The translations under genes and the position numbers were made by a program. Below, in pieces: positions 20,946 through 30,178 of a DNA stretch of 64,000 nucleotides (the stretch's first letter is position 1; the number at the start of each line of letters is the position of its first letter). Location: the NCBI GenBank assembly GCA_016703625.1, contig JADJBP010000012.1:52712-116711 (forward strand), given 5' to 3'. The DNA comes from Chitinophagaceae bacterium (GTDB lineage Bacteria > Bacteroidota > Bacteroidia > Chitinophagales > Chitinophagaceae). Below the pieces are notes generated by a model. It worked only from the letters and a program-made list of their open reading frames with translations, ran no database searches and had not been told where the DNA came from.

Positions 20946-21992
20946 ATGGAGCTACAAAAAAATATATCAATAAAACCTTACAATTCATTTGGAATCAATG
21001 TGTACGCAAATCTATTTGCAACATTCAATTCGATAGATGAATTAAGTGAACTGCTTGAATTTAACCAACCACAAACCACAAACCGCAAACCACAAACCCT
21101 GATTTTAGGTGGCGGCAGCAATATCCTTTTCACCAACAATTTCGACGGTTTGGTTTTAAAGAATGAGATCAAGTTCATTAAAGAGATCAAGGAAGATGAG
21201 CACCATATATATGTACAGGTTGGGGCAGGGGAGAACTGGCATCAATTTGTTTTACATTGTATAAAAAAAGGTTGGGCAGGGGTTGAAAACCTTTCGCTGA
21301 TCCCCGGCAATGTGGGTGCATCGCCCATGCAGAATATCGGTGCTTACGGGGTTGAACTCAAAGATGTATTCTATTCCCTGGAAGCCTGGCATATCCACGA
21401 TAAAAAGATGGTGAACTTTACACTGAATGATTGTGAATTTGGTTACCGCGACAGTGTGTTTAAACGAAAATATAAAGATCAGTTTGTAATAACCGACGTT
21501 ACTTTCCGCCTTAACCGCATTCCTGAATATCATATTTCCTATGGTGCCATCGGGCAGGAACTGGAAAAAATGGGCGTGAAGGGTCTAAGCCTGCAGGCGG
21601 TATCACAGGCGATCATAAATATCCGCAGCAGCAAATTACCCGACCCTGCCAAAATTGGTAATGCAGGAAGTTTTTTTAAGAACCCGGAGATCAGCAGTTC
21701 ACAGTTTGCTGTGCTCAGTTCGCAATTTCCCGGTATTGTGGGGTATAATTTGCCAAATGGACATGTAAAGCTTGCTGCCGGTTGGCTGATCGAACAATGC
21801 GGCCCCGAAAACGGGACAAGCTGGAAAGGTTTTAGAAGAGGCGATGCAGGTTGCCACGATAAACAGGCATTGGTACTGGTAAATTATGGTAATGCCCTTG
21901 GAAGTGAGATATATAATTTGAGTGAAGAGATATTGCAAACTGTGAAAGAAAAGTTTGGCGTAAGCCTGGAGCGGGAAGTGAATATCAGTTGA
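20946..21992 (+). CDS. murB: UDP-N-acetylmuramate dehydrogenase MurB, with heptamer-repeat insertions
   Basis: 348 residues, intact, E. coli-type MurB. The FAD-binding part has LILGGGSNILF and SLIPGNVGASPMQNIGAYG; the catalytic Ser is in GNAGSFFKNP. It reduces UDP-GlcNAc-enolpyruvate to UDP-MurNAc. Two surface loops are encoded by 7-bp repeats like those in spacers: residues ~39-51 (QPQTTNRKPQT, about 21062-21097) and about 252-263 (SSSQFAVLSSQF, about 21697-21730). A minus-strand run of genes begins after it. Confidence 0.95.
   Translation: MELQKNISIKPYNSFGINVYANLFATFNSIDELSELLEFNQPQTTNRKPQTLILGGGSNILFTNNFDGLVLKNEIKFIKEIKEDEHHIYVQVGAGENWHQFVLHCIKKGWAGVENLSLIPGNVGASPMQNIGAYGVELKDVFYSLEAWHIHDKKMVNFTLNDCEFGYRDSVFKRKYKDQFVITDVTFRLNRIPEYHISYGAIGQELEKMGVKGLSLQAVSQAIINIRSSKLPDPAKIGNAGSFFKNPEISSSQFAVLSSQFPGIVGYNLPNGHVKLAAGWLIEQCGPENGTSWKGFRRGDAGCHDKQALVLVNYGNALGSEIYNLSEEILQTVKEKFGVSLEREVNIS
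21062..21097. repeat. Heptamer repeat (CAAACCA) inside murB
   Basis: Five successive 7-bp units CCAACCA, CAAACCA, CAAACCG, CAAACCA, CAAACCC lie in the coding sequence of murB. The same words form the inverted arms around the four-helix-bundle gene at 52.5-53.0 kb. Confidence 0.85.
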
Positions 21993-22035
21993 CCGCTTTC
22001 GATTCTTCAATGATTATTTTACTTCTTTCGATCGC

Positions 22036-23448
22036 CTAGCTAAAATTTTCAGTTACATTTCCTTTGCCGATGGCAAATAACAACCTCGACTTTTTCATTT
22101 CTTCCTTTACCTTTTCACTATGTACTTCTGATAAGACAAGTTTAGTACCCCTGTGTTTTGATTCTTTATACACTTCCAGTAAAACATTTATACCGGTTGC
22201 ATCAATGATGGGTACCTGCCGCATACGGATGATCAGTACTTTGGGCGGTTTTTCAATGAACTTCATGGCATCTTTAAACTTATAGGCAGCGCCAAAGAAT
22301 AACGGGCCTGTTATTTCAAACACTTCTACATGTTCAGGCAATGTAAAATTACCAATGGCTTCCCGGTCATTTTCAGGGTCACCCACATTTTTTGTAAGGG
22401 CACTAACGTCGCTGAATTTTATCATTTCACGCATAAAGAGGAATACAGCCAGTACCATTCCAATTTCAATGGCAACAGTCAGTCAACCAGTACGGTCAGC
22501 AAAAATGTGGTCAGTAAAACAGCCACATCACTTTTTGGTCCTTTAAAAACAGATACAAAATTTTCCCACTCACTCATGTTATAAGCCACCACCACCAATA
22601 TTCCTGCCAGCGTGGCCATGGGTATTAAGGATGCCCACTTGCCGATAAAGAGCATGATCAGCAACAGGGTAATGGCATGAATGATCCCTGCTATGGGTGT
22701 GCGGCCCCCGTTCTTTACATTGGTTGCAGTACGGGCAATGGCTCCTGTTGCTGGTATGCCGCCAAATAAGGCGGAAAAGATATTGGCGGTTCCCTGTGCA
22801 ACCAGTTCCATATTGGATTTATGTTTGCCGCCGATCATGCCATCAGCAACAACTGCAGATAATAAGGATTCAATACCTCCAAGCAGGGCAATGGTAAAGG
22901 CAGGAACAATCAAACTTTTGATCACGGCAAAATCGAGATGCGGCATTACCGGCATGGGTAAGGAAGATGGGATGCTGCCAAACCTGCTCCCGATGGTATC
23001 TACGGGAATATGGAATATTTGCAGTTACCTGTGAAGAGAAGATCAGCACGGCAATACCGCTGGTAAAACCAATGATCAAAGGATGAGGGATGAATTTTAT
23101 GACAGATCCGAGCGTGGCAAAACCCATAATGATGAGCATTATACCGGCCATAAATGTGGCGATGATCAACCCGTTTACACCATGTACCTGCACAATGCCA
23201 TACACAATTACAATAAAAGCACCCGTCGGTCCGCCGATCTGTACCCGGCTGCCGCCCATGGCCGAAATAATAAACCCGGCAATTACTGCCGTATATAATC
23301 CTTTTTCTGGCGATACGCCCGATGCAATGGCAAATGCAATCGCCAGGGGAAGTGCAACGATACCTACGATAAGCCCGGCCATAACGTCTTTGCCAAACTG
23401 CTGACGGTTGTAATGCTTTAGTGTTTCAAATATTTTGGGTCTGAACAT
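22036..23448 (-). pseudogene. SulP family anion transporter with STAS domain: internal deletion and frameshift
   Basis: N-terminal membrane part from the ATG at 23448 (MFRPKIFETLKHYNRQQFGK) with SulP features (ALPLAIAFAIASGV, GGPTGAFI), a middle segment with LLGGIESLLSAVVADGM, and a C-terminal STAS domain (VPIIDATGINVL). It would carry sulfate, bicarbonate or similar. Near 23021-23030 the sequence jumps from FSSQV directly to IPVDTIGSRFG. In homologues I know, about 65 residues of membrane protein separate these, so roughly 200 bp appear missing and the frame shifts. A second break near 22482 lies before the STAS domain; one added C restores VDLTVAIEIGMVLAVFL. Non-functional as written, unless the assembly is wrong. 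Confidence 0.8.
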
Positions 23449-23609
23449 GGAGTATGATATTAGCCGGCTATAGTATGGCAAAGGTATTTGATTCAATTGA
23501 ACTCAACCATTGCCCTGGCAGTATTGATTCATTACTGTGTGATTTTATTCATCGAAATGCAAAGTTACAGGGTTCCTGTTTTTATGGTGCTTACGTTTTT
23601 TCCGCTTTT

Positions 23610-23795
23610 TTATTTCTTCACTTCGGGCAGACTGGTGTTCATCAGTATGCGGCTGAGATTACCCGGTAATTCCACATTATTTTCATTGGTTCCGGCTTTG
23701 GCCAGTTCTCTTTTAAAAGAATCAATGATGATGGTTTGAGACCTGGCTGTTGAAGAAAAACAAACCCATAATAAAATGAAGCATAATTTTCTCAT
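23610..23795 (-). CDS. Short exported protein, possible remnant of a sensor-type protein
   Basis: 61 residues: a signal peptide (LCFILLWVCFSSTARSQ), then IDSFKRELAKAGTNENNVELPGNLSRILMNTSL and a stop. The pattern IDSLKxxLxxAxxDTxRVxLLxxLS is typical of the start of TPR sensor histidine kinases in Bacteroidota, so this may be the truncated head of such a gene. No remaining part was found downstream. It could also be a genuine small secreted protein. Confidence 0.45.
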   Translation of the reverse strand: MRKLCFILLWVCFSSTARSQTIIIDSFKRELAKAGTNENNVELPGNLSRILMNTSLPEVKK

Positions 23796-23869
23796 GCTTT
23801 AAATTTAGGAAACTTTACCAAACTTTAAAAATTTGGCAAAGTTGAACTGGCTGGTACCATCAGGGTTAA

Positions 23870-26800
23870 TTATTTGATCCGGTTGCTTAATTCTTTGACT
23901 GCTTTTTCCAGTTCATCGATGCGTTTCTGTTGATCGTCCAGGTTTTTTTGCTGCGCTTCTATGATCACCTGCTGTTCCTGCATACCCTTCACGAGGGGCA
24001 CCACAAACTCGGCATAACGCAAACCGTAAAAGTCCTGATCGTTTTTAGGTTTATCTACGCCACTGAAATTAAAGCCGGTTTTTTTTGCCGCGGCTTCCAC
24101 TTCCTGGGCAATAAAGCCGGTGGTGACATCAGAGTATTTATCGCCGGTAAGAAAAACTGTAAGGTCAGCTTTGTTTTTTGTGCTGTCGGTAATTTTTTTT
24201 CTCCGCTCATATATGCCGCTCATATCATTTATTTTATCACGGTTTAATTGGTATGAGACCGGTCGTAATTTGGTGATAAAATTTAAACCAGGTACATCTT
24301 CCTTTACATTTTCTTTAAAGCGGCCATCACTTACCGTGGTCCAGCCTACCTGGCCACCAATGGAATTCACAAATACGTTGCCAATGCGTACCATATCGGT
24401 AGCCGTACAGGTGGCATCAATGCCGATGCTGGTGGTGTTGAATAAATTGGTTGAATTTGGGCCGGTATTAAAACCCACAGCTGTATGAAAGGCCCCGGTA
24501 GTGTTAAATAAAATGGAGTTTACACCCACAGCAGTATTTTGAAAACCGGATGTATTGGCAGGTAATGCATTATTTCCAGTTGCTACATTTGAAGATCCTG
24601 AACTGTTGAAGAAAAGCGCTCCCGATCCGTAAGCCGCGTTAAAAAAACCGGTTGTTCTTGAAAACATGGCATCTACTCCTGATACGCTATTTGAATCACC
24701 GGTTGTATTGTTGGCTAGTGCACCATATCCATAGGCCGTGTTGCTGAACCCCGTGGTATTTGCATACATCGCAGAAAATCCATAGGCAGCATTATTGGTA
24801 CCGGTAGTATTTGAAAATAAAGATTGGTAACCGGTTGCTGTATTAAATCCACCTGAACTGTTCATATAAAGTGCCCTGAAGCCTGTGGCCGTATTATAGC
24901 CTCCTGTTGTGTTGTATCGCAATGAATAATTGCCGGTAGCGGTATTGTTAATTCCCGTGGTATTTGAATAAAGTGCTTCAATACCAAAGCCTGTATTATC
25001 AGAACCTGTGGTATTTAAATAAAGTGCACGGTGACCGTTTGCCGTATTGTTAAAACCTGTGCTGTTAGTATATAATGAATAACTTCCTGAAGCCGTATTA
25101 TTATATCCTGAAGTATTATTATATAGCGTATATGCACCGGTAGCAACATTAAAGCTTCCGGAGTTGGATCCCGCCAATGCAGCAGACCCGGTAGCTGTAT
25201 TAAAACTTCCGGTTGTATTATTTGTAAGCGAAAAGTTGCCCGTGGCTGTGTTATCAGATCCTGTTGTATTTAAAAAAAGTGAACCGTTTCCGGACGCTAC
25301 ATTCCAGTTTCCGGTAGTGTTTGAAAACAGTGCATTTGTCCCGGTAGCTACGTTTGAATGCCCGGTCGTGTTTGAATAAAGTGTGTAATACCCGTTCGCA
25401 ATATTGTAAAACCCTGTTGTATTTGAATATAATGAATGAAAACCTATTGCCTGGTTCAAATTTCCTGTTGAGTTTGAGTAAAGTGCCTTAACACCTACAG
25501 CAATATTGGTAAACCCGGTGGTATTTAAATATAGAGCGCTGTCTCCATAGGCAATATTTTGTAACCGGTTGTGTTTAAATAAAGTGCATCAAGACCGGTT
25601 GCAGTATTGCTATAACCAGTGGTATTATTCCGCAGGGCACTTGAGCCCATAGCGGTATTGGAACTTCCCGTGGTATTATTGTAAAGTGATGAACTTCCCA
25701 AAGCAGTGTTATTGATACCGGTGGTATTTGTACCAAGTGCAGATAATCCTACGGCGGTATTGTAATTTCCGGTAGTGTTATAAATAAGTGTGTTTGCTCC
25801 AAGAGCGGTATTGTAGCTGCCTGTTGTATTGTTTCGCATACTGGATATGCCGAATGCAGAATTAACTACTCCTGTTGTATTAATATAAAGCGCTGATGCA
25901 CCAACTGCCGTATTGCCATTGCCGGTTGTATTGTCGTGCATAGCATTCCAGCCCATGGCTACATTAAAGCTTCCTGTTGAATTAATGAGCAGCGCATTTG
26001 TACCATTGGCGGTATTGTTCGCTCCTGTCGTGTTGCTGCCCAGTGCTGCAAGGCCGGTTGCCGTATTTTCACTGCCGGTTGTATTACCACTGAGGGCATT
26101 TGACCCAATGGCTGTATTCCATTGCCCGGTTGTGTTTGCATAAAGCGCAATGTTTCCCCAGTGCTGTATTATCGCTACCGGTTGTATTGGTGAACAGCGT
26201 TGCATCGCCAAAGCCGGTATTACTGGAACCGGTACTGTTAGAAAATAATGAAAATGTTCCTGTGGCAGTATTGCCATTTCCCGTAGTATTTGCAGTAAGC
26301 GCTTTGATACCGATCGCTACATTCTCATGACCGGTTGTATTTGCGAGCAATGCATCAGATCCCATGGCGATGTTATAATACCCGGTGCTGTTGTTATATA
26401 ATGAACGGTAACCCATAGCTGTATTATCAAAACCGGTTGTATTGGAAAACAATGAGCGGTACCCAAATGCAGTATTGTTTGTACCGGTTGTGTTTGCGAT
26501 CAGGCTTCTTTCTCCAAAACCGGTATTCAGGTTAGATACATCCATAATGCCCGACTGAAAACCGTTGACCTTAAAAACCAGCCCAACATTATCCGTAGTT
26601 CCAATAAAGTTTGTGCCTGCAGATGTACCGGCATTTCCTGTTAGCCTCCAGCCGGTTGCCGGTGTATCTGTATCCATTATTTTAACCCATTGGGTACCGT
26701 TATAAAAATAATAACCCAGGCCGCTGCCCCCGGTTATGGCCGCATTTGTATTATATACCAGCAAACTGGTTGCAGGGGCAGCAATCGTTGCTACATCATT

Positions 26801-26989
26801 AATACCGGTTAAACTTACCCTGGGTATCAATATCCCCTTGTTAACACTGCTTACATCCAGTATTGCAGAACTATGGGCAGTTACCCCGGTTGTATTTACA
26901 GCCAGGCTTTGTGCTGTTGTGTTCATAGCGGTTAACAGTGCACAAACGATCAAACAGTTGCTTTTGATCTGTTTCAATAATGAGATTTT
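23870..26989 (-). CDS. Giant NTTG-repeat fibre protein with C-terminal S74 chaperone domain (two frameshifts)
   Basis: About 1,040 residues from the ATG at 26989. Order: signal peptide (LLTAMNTTAQS); an N-terminal domain common in Bacteroidota fibre proteins (SSAILDVSSVNKGILIPRV); about 40 repeats of 17 residues with the pattern NTTGxxNTAxGxxALxx; a Peptidase_S74 intramolecular chaperone (DGRFKENVKEDVPGLNFITKL); and a C-terminal coiled coil (residues ~1000-1040). S74 domains help trimeric phage-type spikes fold and then cut themselves off. Breaks are at 26153-26155 (one A too many on the coding strand) and 25557-25560 (one base too few). It is probably a surface adhesin or fibre; trimerisation is inference. 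Confidence 0.85.
24480..26520. repeat. 51-bp tandem coding repeat (17-residue NTTG unit), about 40 copies
   Basis: Within the fibre gene, 51-bp units encode NTTG..NTA.G..AL... Copies are diverged at most third positions, so this is an old array kept by selection on the protein. The invariant core is N-[TS]-T-G and N-[TVI]-A-x-G. Confidence 0.85.
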
Positions 26990-27198
26990 CATACTGTGGT
27001 TTTTTAAGCAGTTATCATTTGATGGAGGTGATAAAGATATAGGGATTTTCAATCCATCTATATCCCCTAAAAACAGGATAGGGAAAGCTATTAATGATTA
27101 TTGGATTAGGGAGATATTTTCTATAATAAACCTGCACCGTTCTGAAAATTCAGTCAGTGACATTGTATTGGCTTGTGTATTTATGTTATGCGGGTAAC

Positions 27199-28724
27199 CT
27201 AGTTAAAATCATCTTCATTAAGATCTTCTTCACTGAAATGTTGTGTGCCGATGTTGAGCATACTACCCATCAGGTCTTTAAATTCAATTTTACCATCCAG
27301 CACTTTTTTGCTGATGAGGGAGTGAGCCGCCAGGCCATGCAATACAAATTCCATGAGCAGGGCATTCTCTTTTTCTGAAGCAGATTTGAAATATTTTTTT
27401 ACCAATGCATGCAGTCCATCTACCTTGTACAGTAACTGAATTTTGTCTTCATCCCTCGTTTCAAAAAAAGTATTTAATGAATTGCCTGCATCAAACCATC
27501 GGGTAATGGCTTTGTACGGATTTTCATCTGGCGTTGCATCTTTGGTTCTTTTCTTTTTTAACGTATCAGGATTTGGAAAGTATTGCCCGAACTGTGTGCG
27601 GATAGAACGTTCCAGTAAATTAAAGGCAACCTGGTAAGGGCCTTCCTGTTCGCCTTCATACACCAGTTCTATTTTACCGGTGATGGATGGAATAATGCCG
27701 ATGAGGTCGCTCAGCCAGACCTGTGTTTCCTTTTCATTATTAATCAATGCCCTGCGCTCAGCAGCACTGATGGCATTTTCATATGCGCTGATGCTGAGCC
27801 TGGCGCTTACGCCGCTTTTTTTATCAACCAGTTCGCTGCTCCTGGCTTCAAAAGCAATCTGTTCAATAAGCCTTTTTATAAGGTCACTTACTTTTACTTT
27901 TTGCTGCTGTGCTTCATTGATCTGTGCTTCCTGTTCAGTGATCTCCAATGCAGTTTCCAGTGATCTTGGATAGTGGGTGAGTATCTGGCTCTCGATCCTG
28001 TCTTTGAGCGGTGTAACAATACTGCCCCGGTTGGTGTAATCTTCGGGGTTGGCTGTAAACACAAACAACACATCGAGGGTAAACGCAGTTTAAAACCCCG
28101 TATCTGCAGGTCGCCCTCCTCTAAAATATTAAATAAGGAAACCTGTATCCTGGCCTGCAGGTCGGGCAGTTCATTGATAACAAAAATACTCCGGTTACTC
28201 CTGGGTATGATGCCATAATGCAAAACCCGTTCATCTGCAAAACTGAGTTTTAGGTTTGCCGCTTTTATCGGGTCAATATCGCCGATCAGGTCAGCAACAC
28301 TAACATCGGGTGTGGCCAGTTTTTCGCCATAACGCTGACTGCGGTGCAGCCAGGCCATGGGGGTATCATCGCCTTTTTCTTCAATGAGATCTATGGCATA
28401 ACGTGAGACCGGGTGAAATGGATCATCATTGATCTCGCTGCCGGCAACAACGGGAATGTATTCATCCAGCAGGTCGATCATCTGCCGGGCCATGCGTGTT
28501 TTTGCCTGTCCGCGTAAACCTAAAAACAAAATATTGTGTTGCGATAATAAGGCCCTTTCAGTATCCGGTATCACCGAATCTTCATAGCCCAAAATGCCGG
28601 GAAAGGGATTTTCCTTTGCCTGTATCTTTTTGATCAGGTTTTCACGGATCTCCTGCTTGATGCTTTTGGAAACATAGCCGCTCTTCTTTAATTCGCCGAA
28701 AGTTTTAATTTTTTTATTATCCAT
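27199..28724 (-). CDS. AAA+ ATPase of the magnesium-chelatase/MoxR type (one frameshift)
   Basis: About 508 residues. The Walker A region reads GLRGQAKTRMAR, Walker B is SIFVINELPDL, and sensor residues lie in FVFTANPEDYTNRGSIVTPLKDR, as in ChlI/MoxR ATPases. The C-terminal 300 residues are helical and unassigned. These ATPases work with a von Willebrand A partner, and one (28905-30002) lies 180 bp upstream on the same strand. The frame breaks at the G3 run 28057-28059 (one base short), just after FKLRLP. Confidence 0.85.
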
Positions 28725-28800
28725 TTTTATTTTTTAATGGTCAAATTTTGTATTTCTGTTCAACTTAGTAATGTTATTCATTTATTGAAATCCTGGTTTT

Positions 28801-28880
28801 GTCATGCTGAGGTACGAAGCATCTCATCTTTCTTTAACCAGCTTTAAGTTTCAGGGAGATGCTTCGTACCTCAGCATGAC
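28801..28880. repeat. Perfect 25-bp inverted repeat with 30-bp loop
   Basis: The left arm (28801-28825) begins GTCATGCTGAGGTACGAAGC and the right arm (28856-28880) is its exact complement. The layout (GTCA, CTGAG, CGAAG, about 30-base loop) parallels the 54352-54430 element with different inner bases, suggesting one superfamily. It sits between the MoxR and VWA genes. Confidence 0.9.
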
Positions 28881-28904
28881 AGTACTTGTTATCATTTCGT
28901 TTAA

Positions 28905-30002
28905 TCAATACACCGTCTTCCTTTTACCACTTTCAAAATCCTTAAAAATAAACGCCCCCAGTTTATCCAGCGAAGCAAAGAAAGCCTTGCCGTTATTGGT
29001 TTCGGTGAACTCCTGCACAAAACGTTGCAGGTAAGGGTCGGATGCGATCATGAATGTAGTGATGGGGATCTTTAATTTTTTGCATTGCGTTGCTAAACTC
29101 ATGCAGCGGTTCAATATCTTCCTGTCTACACCCCAGCTGTTTTTATAATAGCGTGCGCCAACTTTTAAACAGGTTGGTTTGCCATCTGTTATCATAAAGA
29201 TCTGCTTGTTGGGATTGCGCCTTCTTCTTAATATATCCATCGCCAGTTCCAGGCCTGCCACCGTATTGGTATGATAAGGTCCAACCTGCAGGTAGGGCAG
29301 GTCTTTAATTTCAATGGTCCAGGCATCATTTCCAAATACTACAATATCCAGGGTGTCTTTGGGGTATTTTGTTTGAATCAGTTCACTCAATGCCATCGCC
29401 ACTTTTTTAGCAGGGGTGATCCTGTCTTCACCATACAAAATCATCGAGTGGGAGATATCGATCATCAATACAGTTGATGTTTGCGATTTAAAATCGGTCT
29501 CCCTGATTTCCAGGTCATCTTCCTGCATATGAAAAGCATCAATGCCGTGGTTGATCTGTGCATTACGGATGCTGTTGGTAAAATCGATCTGTTCCATGGT
29601 ATCGCCAAACTGGAATGGCCTGGTCTCGGGATTTATTTCATCGCCGCCGCCGGGTTTAAAGGTATGGTGATTGCCCTGCTTTGTTTTTTTCAGTTTACCG
29701 AAGATATCTTCCAGGCTTTTTTTGCGGATGCCCTGTTCGGTTTTTGAAGTGATCTTTATTTCACCCTTTTCATTTTTATCATCAATATATCCCTTGGCTT
29801 TCAGGTCTTCCACAAAATCGCCGATGCCGTATTCGTTATTGGTGAGTTTATATTCCTTGTCCAGTTCATTCATCCATTGCATGGCCTCGTTAAAATCGCC
29901 ATTGGTATACGTGAGCAGTTGCAAAAAAAGATCAAGCAAAGTCTCGAAAGGAGATTTGCCTTGTGCATTGGGGTCGTATTTGCTGAAATTATAGCCTAAC
30001 AA
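28905..30002 (-). CDS. von Willebrand factor A domain protein (MoxR partner)
   Basis: 365 residues, no signal peptide, intact. The VWA domain fills the C-terminal half: the MIDAS motif is DISHS in VLMIDISHSM (residue ~180), with further metal-site residues in TNTVAGLELAMD and MITDGKPT. The N-terminal half is charged and helical. In CoxE/YehP-like and BatA-like systems such proteins pair with MoxR AAA+ ATPases to insert cofactors or remodel complexes. The pairing with the 27199-28724 ATPase supports this, but the client is unknown. Confidence 0.85.
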   Translation of the reverse strand: MLGYNFSKYDPNAQGKSPFETLLDLFLQLLTYTNGDFNEAMQWMNELDKEYKLTNNEYGIGDFVEDLKAKGYIDDKNEKGEIKITSKTEQGIRKKSLEDIFGKLKKTKQGNHHTFKPGGGDEINPETRPFQFGDTMEQIDFTNSIRNAQINHGIDAFHMQEDDLEIRETDFKSQTSTVLMIDISHSMILYGEDRITPAKKVAMALSELIQTKYPKDTLDIVVFGNDAWTIEIKDLPYLQVGPYHTNTVAGLELAMDILRRRRNPNKQIFMITDGKPTCLKVGARYYKNSWGVDRKILNRCMSLATQCKKLKIPITTFMIASDPYLQRFVQEFTETNNGKAFFASLDKLGAFIFKDFESGKRKTVY

Positions 30003-30149
30003 TGGTTTAGAAAGTTTAAGAATGTTTAGATGGTTTATCCGCAGGTCGCATACTCTGTAAGGCCCTGCGGGGATGGTTTAGTGTTCCTGTTTATACTAAA
30101 TTACGAAACAAATCATTGTATGGGTTTGTTCGGTTGTTAAATAATAAAA

Positions 30150-30178
30150 ATCCCCCGTTTTTTTAACGGGGATTTGAT
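30150..30178. terminator. Hairpin at the end of the DUF2723 gene
   Basis: AAATCCCC-GTT facing AACGGGGATTT with A/T flanks, in the orientation expected to end minus-strand transcription. It overlaps the last codons of the open frame of the DUF2723 gene, which is odd (see that entry). Confidence 0.75.
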
